A stretch of 6,830 bases of DNA from Synergistaceae bacterium UBA5560 (GTDB taxonomy: Bacteria; Synergistota; Synergistia; Synergistales; Aminiphilaceae). The translations under genes were made by a program, and so were the position numbers. Under the pieces are notes generated by a model. The model saw nothing but the letters and a program-made list of their open reading frames with translations. It had not been told where the DNA came from and did no database searches. Shown here one piece after another: positions 1 through 5,626 of the stretch. How positions within the stretch are numbered: position 1 is the stretch's first letter; every line of letters begins with the position of its first letter. The stretch covers positions 298-7,127 of the forward strand of contig DIMS01000081.1 of the NCBI GenBank assembly GCA_002425685.1, read 5' to 3'.

Positions 1-9
1 CCCTAGAGG

Positions 10-150
10 GTGTTGGAAAGCCAAACGCTCCAGCCGGTTGCAGATATGGATGAAGCCGAGAAGGACATGATTCCCTATTACTTGGTGCCTGCTTTGCGAG
101 GAATGGGAGTTGACGACATTGAATTTCTATCCAGAAAAAATGTGGACTAA
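10..150 (+). CDS. C-terminal part or small ORF of the upstream integron cassette
   Basis: This reading frame runs to TAA at 148-150, and the stop overlaps the left core box of the first attC site, which is typical for the last codons of a cassette gene. The frame has an in-frame TAG at 4-6, so it cannot simply be the tail of a longer intact gene in the same frame. It is either a small protein of at most 47 residues (GTG at 10, or ATG at 46 giving 34 residues) or the end of a frameshifted gene. No convincing ribosome binding site precedes either start. The peptide ends in a plausible acidic-to-basic soluble stretch (…GVDDIEFLSRKNVD). I do not recognise the family. The start coordinate is nominal. 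Confidence 0.35.
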   Translation: MLESQTLQPVADMDEAEKDMIPYYLVPALRGMGVDDIEFLSRKNVD

Positions 151-212
151 CCCATCATTCCACCGGACCTGCGCGAAAAGCCGCGCAGGTCCGGTGAATT
201 CAGACGTTGGGC
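145..212 (+). other. attC: attC recombination site 1 (cassette A/B boundary)
   Basis: The right core box GTTGGGC (206-212) matches the attC consensus GTTRRRY exactly. The left core GACTAAC (145-151) matches RYYYAAC at all but one position. Between them is a perfect 15-bp inverted repeat, 161-175 with 182-196, closed by a 6-base loop. Outside that the two arms pair imperfectly, as expected for a site recombined as a folded single strand. The motif CAGACGTTGGGC before the next gene is characteristic of attC right ends. The recombination point would be between G206 and T207. The hairpin lacks a T-tract, so it is not a standard terminator, although it could slow transcription. Confidence 0.9.
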
Positions 213-220
213 CGATAGAT

Positions 221-227
221 AAGGAGG
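221..227 (+). promoter_or_regulatory. Strong ribosome binding site of cassette B gene
   Basis: AAGGAGG lies five bases before ATG 233 and decides between two overlapping ATGs. The leader GATAAGGAGG is shared with cassette C (1079-1088), suggesting that cassettes here carry their own efficient translation signal. Confidence 0.75.
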
Positions 228-232
228 AATGA

Positions 233-1075
233 ATGACTAGGTACGAGAAGATCAGTTCAGTATTGGGTATGCTCGGGTTTGTGGTGGGCGTAATCGCTTT
301 GGTTGTGAGTGTGTGGGGGCATGTCAGAACAAATGAACTGCATAATGAACGGATGCGATTCGATGACCAACAGAGAAGGTCAAAATTGGTTCTTCAGATA
401 GGCCGCGATCGAAATCAGAAAAATATCAAATTCTCGAGGCATGAAATGCCCTTGGGGTATAGCGCAGTTTATAAGCAGCAATACAAGGTTATTCTGAATA
501 ATATTGGATTTCAGCCAGCGTCTATTATCAACTGGAGAGTGGTTGGGAAAACGCCGATGGTTTCGGAAGAAACAGGTGAGTATATGTACGGCTGGTATAA
601 AGAAATGGGGCCGTGGTTCTACGCAGCAGATGGCACTGAGATCGTACTTCCGTTCACAGTCGAGCCGAACAACCCTCGAAAGATAGTCATTGAGGTGGGG
701 GTTCGCGTTCCAAGCGCCGCTTGGAACGCGGTGTCTCAGGATCTGTCCTTCGATAAGGAATATGATTACTACAAAGCGGAATCTGCATTCTTGGAGCGCG
801 GGTACCCGCAGTTTGGGCAGTGCACACCCAACCAGGTGTCGAAGCCTCCTGGCGTCACGGTAGTGTCTTATGGACCGGGTTTATATTATCAGGAATTCAT
901 TTTATATCTTATCAAAGGGGATGCAGTACAAGTGAAAGCGACGTTTTCCTCAGGTATTAGCGATAGTTATGTTCAGGGTGAGAACTCCGGAACATCATGG
1001 GAAAAGTGGAGTAGCTGCCCAACAACTCCATCAAAGCCGACGCCCGTACCTCGCGCGGTTTATGGCAAACGTTAG
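233..1075 (+). CDS. Membrane-anchored cassette protein of unknown function
   Basis: This is a 280-residue protein of a family I do not recognise. It has a short N-terminus, one transmembrane helix at about residues 10-29, and a charged segment at 33-60 (possibly coiled coil). A globular, probably beta-rich part follows, with the segment NNIGFQPASIINWRVVG at about 89-105. There are only two cysteines (C197, C262). Charges flanking the helix do not fix the orientation. The ATG at 233 is chosen because AAGGAGG (221-227) lies five bases upstream; another ATG at 229 runs straight into a stop. The last 19 codons (262-280), a proline/threonine-rich basic tail, lie inside the next attC site and the TAG stop falls in its right core box. 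A perfect 13-bp inverted repeat sits inside the gene at 704-730. Function is unknown; an accessory or defence role would be inferred only from the integron context. Confidence 0.85.
   Translation: MTRYEKISSVLGMLGFVVGVIALVVSVWGHVRTNELHNERMRFDDQQRRSKLVLQIGRDRNQKNIKFSRHEMPLGYSAVYKQQYKVILNNIGFQPASIINWRVVGKTPMVSEETGEYMYGWYKEMGPWFYAADGTEIVLPFTVEPNNPRKIVIEVGVRVPSAAWNAVSQDLSFDKEYDYYKAESAFLERGYPQFGQCTPNQVSKPPGVTVVSYGPGLYYQEFILYLIKGDAVQVKATFSSGISDSYVQGENSGTSWEKWSSCPTTPSKPTPVPRAVYGKR
704..730. repeat. Perfect 27-bp inverted repeat inside the cassette B gene
   Basis: CGCGTTCCAAGCG (704-716) is the exact reverse complement of 718-730, with one central base at 717. It encodes residues 158-166 (RVPSAAWNA) of the cassette B protein, so it is in frame and does not disrupt the gene. 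Thirteen paired bases with no mismatch is far more than expected by chance within a gene. Confidence 0.85.
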
Positions 1076-1077
1076 CC
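1017..1077 (+). other. attC: attC recombination site 2, overlapping the end of the cassette B gene
   Basis: The left core GCCCAAC (1017-1023) matches RYYYAAC exactly. The right core GTTAGCC (1071-1077) matches GTTRRRY at all but one position. The arms form an imperfect inverted repeat with single extrahelical bases: CCATCAAAGCCG on the left faces CGGTTTATGG on the right. The internal CAAAGCCGAC resembles the L-box region of many attC sites. The stop codon of the upstream gene (1073-1075) is inside the right core, so most of the site is translated. Confidence 0.8.
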
Positions 1078-1081
1078 AGAT

Positions 1082-1089
1082 AAGGAGGT
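1082..1089 (+). promoter_or_regulatory. Ribosome binding site of the TIR gene
   Basis: AAGGAGGT, a full match to the anti-Shine-Dalgarno sequence, lies four bases before ATG 1094. It begins only a few bases after the recombination point, so it travels with the cassette. Confidence 0.75.
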
Positions 1090-1093
1090 ACCC

Positions 1094-1510
1094 ATGCCGA
1101 GCTTGAAGTCGAGAAACCTTTTCATCAGCCATTCCTGGTCCTATGGAGACGCCTACGAGAAGCTCGTGGCGCTTCTCGACGCAGCCCCAAACTTCCGCTA
1201 CGGGAACTACTCGGTCCCAAAGGACAATCCGGTCCATAACGCGCCGAACGTCGAAGCCCTCTACAGGGCTATTAAGAACCAGATGGTCTTCTACAATGTT
1301 GTGCTCATCATGGCAGGGAAATACGCGACCTACAGCAAGTGGATTCAGAGGGAGATTCAGATCGCCAAGAAGGATTTCGACAAGCCCATCGTCGCAATCC
1401 GACCTTGGGCGAACGAGCAGGTCTCATCGGTGGTGTCTGAAGCTGCCGACCGGCTTGTCGGCTGGAACACCAGTTCCATCGTGGCGGCCATCCGGGAGTT
1501 AGACCCGTGA
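1094..1510 (+). CDS. ThsB-type TIR domain protein
   Basis: This 138-residue protein consists almost entirely of one TIR-like domain of the ThsB (DUF1863/MTH538-like) group. It begins with the strand and loop NLFISHSW (8-15), has a central region with N68-V-V-L-I-M-A-G, and then YSKWIQREI (80-88). E87 sits where the catalytic glutamate of NAD-cleaving TIR domains is found (W-x-x-x-E pattern), followed by KPIVAIRPW (97-105). In Thoeris defence, ThsB proteins sense phage infection and convert NAD+ into a cyclic or conjugated ADP-ribose signal that activates a partner effector. The gene starts at ATG 1094, five bases after AAGGAGGT. It overlaps the next gene by 4 bp (GTGA). No SIR2-SLOG ThsA is present; the downstream membrane protein takes the effector position. 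The TIR family call is strong. NADase activity and a defence role are inferences. Confidence 0.85.
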   Translation: MPSLKSRNLFISHSWSYGDAYEKLVALLDAAPNFRYGNYSVPKDNPVHNAPNVEALYRAIKNQMVFYNVVLIMAGKYATYSKWIQREIQIAKKDFDKPIVAIRPWANEQVSSVVSEAADRLVGWNTSSIVAAIRELDP

Positions 1511-2058
1511 AAGAAGCGCTTCCTTCGGCCGAGGAAAGACTCGCCGCAGCACTCAAAGGCGTGACATCGGACCAGTACGGACCTACCTACAGGGACCACG
1601 TTCTCGAGATATACAAGAGCTATCTCGAAATGGCGGACCGCATTAGCCAGCGCCGAGAGAAGGCGAACTCCTTCTTCCTCGCTGTAAATACTGCGTTGAT
1701 CGCGCTTCTCGCCAAGGACGCGTTCGGCGGGGGGGCTGGAACGCCCGGTGCCCTCGAACTGCTTGTCCCGGTATCCACCGGTGTTCTCTGCTATCTCTGG
1801 CATCGCATCGTAAGATCATACCGAGATCTCAATTCCGCGAAGTTCAAAGTGATACACGCAATCGAACGCGAGCTGCCCCTACGTCCGTACGACGCGGAAT
1901 GGGAAAGCGTGGGACGTGGCAAGGACCCGAAGCTCTACTTGCCCTTCACTCATGTTGAGGGAGTCGTGCCTTGGTTGTTCATGTCCTTTCATGCGATTCT
2001 TGCAGCATGTAGTCTTCCTTGGGCAGCGATCCTGACAGCCCTGCGAGGAACTGGCTAA
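1507..2058 (+). CDS. RipA/SLATT-like small integral membrane protein, candidate effector
   Basis: This is a 183-residue protein. An N-terminal cytosolic helical region includes YKSYLEMADRISQRREKANSFF (36-57). Hydrophobic helices follow at about 55-70, 82-100 and 153-178. Between the last two is a polar part with SYRDLNSAKFKVI and W132. The pattern R-R-x-x-A-N-x-F-F-L-x-x-N-T-A followed by SYR-x-LN-x-AKF resembles the RipA family of octameric membrane proteins and the SLATT two-helix effector domains found beside nucleotide-signal systems. The start is GTG 1507, overlapping the TGA of the TIR gene (GTGA), with GGGAG at 1494-1498 as ribosome binding site, so translation is probably coupled. The stop at 2056-2058 lies in the left core of the last attC. 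In this context it may be a membrane-disrupting or pore-forming effector triggered by the TIR product. That role is inference; the family assignment is from memory of motifs. Confidence 0.75.
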   Translation: MKEALPSAEERLAAALKGVTSDQYGPTYRDHVLEIYKSYLEMADRISQRREKANSFFLAVNTALIALLAKDAFGGGAGTPGALELLVPVSTGVLCYLWHRIVRSYRDLNSAKFKVIHAIERELPLRPYDAEWESVGRGKDPKLYLPFTHVEGVVPWLFMSFHAILAACSLPWAAILTALRGTG

Positions 2059-2116
2059 CAGCAGCATGCAGCGGACGGTTCGCTGCGCGGCCAGCCGCTG
2101 AACTGGAGCGTTCTAT
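2053..2116 (+). other. attC: attC recombination site 3, last site of the array
   Basis: The left core GGCTAAC (2053-2059) overlaps the stop of the membrane protein gene. CAGCGGACGG (2069-2078) pairs with CCAGCCGCTG (2091-2100), the GCAGCGGAC type of L-box common in attC sites. The right end is GAGCGTTCTAT; the invariant GTT is at 2110-2112, but the following bases do not fit RRRY. Because the bases after the G belong to whatever follows the cassette, this suggests the array ends here. The upstream half is convincing and the right core is degenerate. Confidence 0.75.
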
Positions 2117-2119
2117 GGT

Positions 2120-2494
2120 TTAAATCTGATTCTGCAGGTCGGCGAGCTGATCCATGGCCGCCCCTCCGTTCGAGGCGGCGGTGAAGGACTCGCTCGCCAG
2201 CTGCTGGACTCTGGTGTGCAGCCGTTTGAGTTCACGTTCGTGGCCGCGTTGTTCGGTTTCCGGTGCCGCTGTTTCGTCGGAGAGCACCTGCACCCGCTGC
2301 CAAAGAGCGACGTCGACGATTCCGTCGTGTTCGCCGTTGTAGATGGTTCCCTTGTAATCGACCTTGCCGGTGTACATCACGTTGATCAGAAGCCGGAAGA
2401 GGCTGTTCTTGGTGAAAGGCTTTCCGCCGCGCTCCTGGCCCTTCTTGGTGGCCCACTGCTTGTTTTTCCAGCCGCCCCGTTTTCTCGCCTGGTT
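2120..2494 (-). pseudogene. Remnant of a large serine recombinase
   Basis: On the minus strand the frame encodes GWKNKQWATKKG, then GGKPFTKNSLFRLLINVMYTG, then YKGTIYNGEHDGIVDVALWQRVQVLSD. This is the recombinase (DNA-binding) domain typical of large serine recombinases. It is followed by a coiled-coil-like stretch (HERELKRLHTRVQQL) and a terminal LADLQNQI before TAA at 2120-2122. The catalytic resolvase domain with its serine is absent, and the cysteine-rich zinc ribbon normally between the recombinase domain and the coiled coil is also missing, so the protein is truncated at one end and internally deleted. The open frame continues upstream to 2704, but that part does not resemble the family. 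The end lies only a few bases from the last attC site, so its fate may be tied to how the array was placed here. It is very unlikely to be active. Confidence 0.75.
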
Positions 2495-2608
2495 TCTTTT
2501 CGGGAAATGCTGACGCTGCTCACGCAAGGCGTGTCCTCTTTCGGAGCGCGGGTCGCGGGCGGCATTCCGCCCTGCCGAGAGCGGCGTGATGTTTTTCAGC
2601 GCTTCCTT

Positions 2609-2617
2609 TGATATGAT
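2609..2617 (+). promoter_or_regulatory. Possible extended -10 promoter for the amidohydrolase operon
   Basis: TGATATGAT fits an extended -10 element (TGn followed by TATGAT, five of six consensus bases). No good -35 lies at the right distance. Transcription would start near 2624 and give a leader of about 200 bases before the gene at 2825. Confidence 0.3.
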
Positions 2618-2636
2618 GATGCGGTCCAAGGAGGCA

Positions 2637-2677
2637 CCGGGGGACGAGTTCCGGAACGCGCTCCGGGATGTCCCCGG
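2637..2677 (+). other. GC-rich stem in the non-coding stretch before the operon
   Basis: CCGGGGGAC (2637-2645) pairs with GTCCCCGG (2670-2677), with one bulged G. The loop contains a smaller self-complementary part around TTCCGGAA. A related motif, CCCCGG(G)ACGAAAC, occurs at 2672-2684 and again near 2746-2759. The whole stretch 2500-2824 has no protein gene I can support. Nothing resembles a TPP riboswitch. Confidence 0.35.
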
Positions 2678-2824
2678 ACGAAACCCGCGAACCGCAAAAC
2701 GCACGCGGAATGCTCCGGGGAAAAGCCACGACGAAATTCAAAAAACCCCGGGACGAAACGCTGGATATGCTCGCGCCCTGCCGCTTCGGGGTGACGGCGG
2801 CGCGCACACAAGGAGGACGAGGCC

Positions 2825-3616
2825 ATGCCCATGCTCGACGCGGGAGTGCTGCAGTTCGACGTGACCATTGGCGACAGAGGAGCGAACTTCGCCAGGGTGG
2901 AGGCTCTGCTCGCCACGGAGGCGGCAAAGGGGGCGCTCCCCCGGGTGCTGGTGCTGCCCGAGCTGTGGAGTACCGGCTACGCCCTGGAGCGCATCGACGA
3001 GCTGGCCACCCCCGGCGGCGAGGCCGAGGCGGCCTTTCTCGGGAGTCTGGCCCGGAAATACGGCCTGTGGTTCGTGGGAGGAAGCGTCCTCGCCTCCGTT
3101 CCCGGAGGCTACGCGAACCGCGCCCAGGTGATCGACCCCGAGGGGCGTCTCGTCGCCACCTACGACAAAATCCACCGCATCCGCCTCATGGAGGAGGACC
3201 GCTACTTCCTGCGGGGCAACGCCCGGTGCCGCTGCGACATCGACGGCGTTCCCTCGGGGATCCAGATCTGCTACGACATCCGCTTCCCCGAACTCTCCCG
3301 GCGGCTCGCCCTGGAGGGCGCCACGGTGCTCTTTGTGAGCGCCGAATGGCCGTCCCTCCGCATCGCCCACTGGAGCCTGCTGCTCCGCGCCCGGGCGGTG
3401 GAGAACCAACTCTTCGTCGTGGCCTGCAACCGCTGCGGCGAGAGCCGGGGAACCCCCTTCGCGGGAAAGTCGGTCATCCTCGATCCCTGGGGAGAGCCTC
3501 TCTGGGAGGCGGGCGGTGACGAGACCCTCGGCCGGGCTGTCCTCGACCTGGAGAAGGTGAAGTCCTTCCGGGAGGGGCTTCCCTGCTTCGACGACCGCGC
3601 CCCGGATCTGTACTGA
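2825..3616 (+). CDS. Nitrilase-superfamily carbon-nitrogen hydrolase (omega-amidase-like)
   Basis: This 263-residue cytosolic hydrolase of amides or nitriles is full length for the family. The catalytic triad is intact: E46 in LPELWSTGY (44-52), K115 in YDKIHRI (113-119) and C149 in QICYDIRFPEL (147-157). The conserved E123/E124 in MEEDRYF lies just after the lysine, and further family motifs are AEWP and RARAVENQLFVVACNRCG. The RFPEL context after the nucleophile matches the omega-amidase/YafV/MtnU-like branch, which acts on small omega-amides such as 2-oxoglutaramate, but the substrate cannot be read from the sequence. ATG 2825 is preceded by AGGAGG (2811-2816) with a spacer of eight bases; the ATG at 2831 would be too far. 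It is followed after 37 bp by the VOC/NMT1 fusion gene and almost certainly co-transcribed with it, suggesting they handle a common nitrogen-containing small molecule. Confidence 0.9.
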   Translation: MPMLDAGVLQFDVTIGDRGANFARVEALLATEAAKGALPRVLVLPELWSTGYALERIDELATPGGEAEAAFLGSLARKYGLWFVGGSVLASVPGGYANRAQVIDPEGRLVATYDKIHRIRLMEEDRYFLRGNARCRCDIDGVPSGIQICYDIRFPELSRRLALEGATVLFVSAEWPSLRIAHWSLLLRARAVENQLFVVACNRCGESRGTPFAGKSVILDPWGEPLWEAGGDETLGRAVLDLEKVKSFREGLPCFDDRAPDLY

Positions 3617-3640
3617 CCCGCCGCGGCGCGGAACCTTGCG

Positions 3641-3647
3641 GAGGAGG
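3641..3647 (+). promoter_or_regulatory. Ribosome binding site that sets the start of the fusion gene
   Basis: GAGGAGG lies six bases before ATG 3654. A frame extension to TTG 3636 would place the start upstream of this site, so ATG 3654 is preferred. Confidence 0.7.
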
Positions 3648-3653
3648 AACCCC

Positions 3654-5087
3654 ATGGAGCCCCGGCACTTCAACGCGCTGATTCCCGAGCTGAGCGTCGT
3701 CGACCTGGAGACGTCCCTGGCCTTCTACGTCCAGGTCCTCAGCTTTACCGTGGAGTATGCGAGGCCGGAAAACCGCTTCGCCTTCCTTTCCCTGCAGGGC
3801 GCCCAGCTCATGCTCGAAGAGGACAACGGCAACTGGGTCACGTCCCCTCCGGAGCACCCGAGGGGACGGGGCATCAATTTCCAGATCGCCGTCACGGACA
3901 TCCGCCCTCTTCTGGAGCGGATATCCGCGGCGGGGTTTCCCCTGTTCCGGGACCCGGCGGAGCACTGGTACCGCGCGGGCGACGTGGAATACGGCGAGAG
4001 GGAGTTTCTGATCCAGGACCCCGACGGCTACCTGCTCCGCTTTTCCTCAGGGCTGGGCGAACGCCCGGCGCGGGCCGAAGCCCCGTTTCGCCCGCCCTTT
4101 TCGTCTTCTCCGCGCTGTCTCCTTTTTCTTCTTCTTTTCCTTCCCTTTCTGCTTCTGCTGTTGCCGGGCCTGTCGTCTCCGGCGTCCGCGGCGCCCCTGG
4201 AGAAGGTGGCGCTCCAGCTCAAATGGACCCACGCCTTTCAGTTCGCCGGCTATTACGCGGCGCTGGAGCAGGGGTTCTACCGCGAGGCGGGGCTCGACGT
4301 GGAGATCCGGGAGGCCCGGCCCGGCACGGACCCGGTGGCGGAGGTGACGGCGGGGCGCGCCTCCTTCGGCGTGGGGGCGAGCGGTATTCTCCTCGCCCGT
4401 GCGGCGGGTCGGCCCGTGGTGGCTCTGGCGGCGGTGTTCCAGCATTCCCCCCTGGTGCTCGTCGCCCGGAAGGACGCGGTTGTCCGGGGCGTGACGGACC
4501 TGTCGGGCAAGCGGATCATGCTCGAACCCCAGTCGGAGGAACTGCTGGCCTTTCTGCGGCGCGAGGGGCTTCCTCCGGACGCGGTCACCCTGGCGGAACA
4601 CAGCTTCGACTACCGGGACCTGCTCGAAGGGCGTGCGGAGGCCATCTCCGCCTATTCCACCTACGAGCCCTACTTTCTCGACCGGGAACACGTGCCCTTC
4701 GTCCTCTACACGCCCCTCGACGCGGGCATCGATTTCTACGGCGACGTGCTCTTCACCTCCGAGGCGGAACTCGCCGCCCATCCCGACAGGGTTCGGGCCT
4801 TCCGCGAGGCGAGCCTCCGGGGGTGGCGCCACGCCATGGCGGACCCGGAGGAGGCGGCCAGGCTGGTGAGCACCCGCTACACCTCGCCGGACATGCTGGA
4901 GTTCCACCGCTTCGAGTGGCGCCAGATGGTCCCCCTGCTCCGCATCGACGCCGTTCCCCCGGGGGAGATGACCGTTGCACGGTGGCAGCACATCGCGGAG
5001 GTCTACGCCGATCTCGACATGCTTCCCCGAAGCTTTTCCCTGGAGGGCTTTCTCTACGGCCCGGGCGTTTCCGCCTCGGCTCCCTGA
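3654..5087 (+). CDS. VOC-domain / NMT1-THI5-type periplasmic binding protein fusion
   Basis: This is a 477-residue protein of two unrelated parts. Residues about 8-132 are a VOC (bleomycin-resistance/glyoxalase fold) domain: IPELSVVDLETSLAFYVQVL at the start and EREFLIQDPDGYLLRF at the end. A linker follows, then a leucine/phenylalanine-rich hydrophobic helix (about 155-172) ending in SPASAAP, which looks like a signal peptide with cleavage site. From about 184 to 471 is an NMT1/THI5-like binding domain with LQLKWTHAFQFAGYYAALEQGFYREAGLDVE, the type that binds pyrimidines or similar amines in ABC transporters and is also found as a sensor domain. No ATG occurs in any frame between 3985 and 4218, and no in-frame GTG or TTG precedes the hydrophobic segment, so the binding domain has no start of its own. 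The predicted layout is a cytosolic VOC domain with an exported binding domain, either anchored or cleaved apart. No permease or ATPase gene is nearby. Ligands are unknown. Confidence 0.85.
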   Translation: MEPRHFNALIPELSVVDLETSLAFYVQVLSFTVEYARPENRFAFLSLQGAQLMLEEDNGNWVTSPPEHPRGRGINFQIAVTDIRPLLERISAAGFPLFRDPAEHWYRAGDVEYGEREFLIQDPDGYLLRFSSGLGERPARAEAPFRPPFSSSPRCLLFLLLFLPFLLLLLPGLSSPASAAPLEKVALQLKWTHAFQFAGYYAALEQGFYREAGLDVEIREARPGTDPVAEVTAGRASFGVGASGILLARAAGRPVVALAAVFQHSPLVLVARKDAVVRGVTDLSGKRIMLEPQSEELLAFLRREGLPPDAVTLAEHSFDYRDLLEGRAEAISAYSTYEPYFLDREHVPFVLYTPLDAGIDFYGDVLFTSEAELAAHPDRVRAFREASLRGWRHAMADPEEAARLVSTRYTSPDMLEFHRFEWRQMVPLLRIDAVPPGEMTVARWQHIAEVYADLDMLPRSFSLEGFLYGPGVSASAP

Positions 5088-5351
5088 CTTCCTGAGCCCT
5101 CTGAGACGCGGCGGGGCACTTGCCGTCGTTTTCCATCCTGTTCTCTACGGCTGTTCCGGGGGCGCGATCCGGAGTCGGTACGTTTTTTCGGCGGAAGCGG
5201 CCGATCGGACGGGCGCGACGAGATCCCTCGGAGGGGACCGCCGCCGTCGAAGCGCTCGATCCGGAAGCGCCGTGTGGAACTCGCTTTTGGATCCGGCCGC
5301 CGAATCCCGTGACGGCCTTTCCGCACAACGTGACGCACACGACCCGAAGAA

Positions 5352-5387
5352 GCCCCGGTGGAAGAGATATTCCACCGGGGCCTTGCT
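5352..5387 (+). terminator. Hairpin terminator after the amidohydrolase/fusion operon
   Basis: GCCCCGGTGGAA (5352-5363) pairs perfectly with TTCCACCGGGGC (5370-5381) around the loop GAGATA. The run after it (CTTGCTTTG) is only moderately T-rich, so termination may be partial. It lies about 265 bases after the stop of the fusion gene, with no gene in between. Confidence 0.65.
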
Positions 5388-5626
5388 TTGCTCGGTCCGG
5401 AATCACGGGGGGTCACACCCTGGAGGGGTGCGGCACGACGTGGAAAACAAAAGCCAGTCCGACCGGATTCGGCCCGGGAGACGGTCGCTGCTGCGGAAGC
5501 GTAAGGGGCAATGTGTCACGCGCATTTGTTTCACTCGTGAAGAGAGTTAACTTCTTTCTTGGCTTTTGATGCACGAAAGGTCGCCCTGTATTTCTTTTTA
5601 GTAGAGTGTTATGTGTGTGCATTACC

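Larger units (their letters stand above)
207..1071 (+). mobile_element. Integron gene cassette B (single gene)
   Basis: The unit runs between the recombination points of attC sites 1 and 2. It consists of a short leader with a strong Shine-Dalgarno sequence, one gene, and the attC that ends it. No promoter is obvious, as is normal for cassettes, which are usually transcribed from the integron promoter or from neighbours. Base composition is visibly AT-richer than the genes to the right of the array, consistent with an independent origin. Confidence 0.8.
1072..2110 (+). mobile_element. Integron gene cassette C: two-gene TIR plus membrane protein unit
   Basis: The unit lies between the recombination points of attC sites 2 and 3. 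It holds a leader with the Shine-Dalgarno AAGGAGGT and two genes overlapping by 4 bp, followed by the terminal attC. Most cassettes carry a single gene, so a translationally coupled pair in one cassette implies the two proteins are needed together. It is more GC-rich than cassette B, which suggests a different source. Confidence 0.8.

Noticed and set aside
161..196. Hairpin considered as an intrinsic terminator
   Set aside because: No T-tract follows, and its position between matching core boxes makes it the central stem of an attC site.
2495..2704. Upstream extension of the serine recombinase frame
   Set aside because: The translated sequence has no resemblance to the resolvase domain or linker and probably reflects unrelated DNA in an open frame.
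2618..2824. TPP or other known riboswitch upstream of the operon with the NMT1 domain
   Set aside because: None of the conserved TPP riboswitch segments (for example CUGAGA with the downstream GAUCUGGAUAAU-type motif) is present.
2738..3673. Long minus-strand open frame (311 codons) opposite the hydrolase gene
   Set aside because: It lies antisense to a gene with an intact catalytic triad. High GC at third positions produces such long shadow frames, and its translation resembles no domain.
4047..4991. Long minus-strand open frame (314 codons) opposite the binding-protein part
   Set aside because: Its product is a low-complexity Arg/Gly/Glu/His-rich sequence, typical of an antisense shadow of GC-rich DNA.
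4223..5095. Plus-strand frame of 290 codons overlapping the fusion gene
   Set aside because: It is an arginine/glycine-rich shadow in another phase of a gene with clear domain homology.
5120..5569. Open frame of 149 codons in the region after the fusion gene
   Set aside because: It reads through the terminator hairpin at 5352-5381, has no ribosome binding site and its product is low-complexity.
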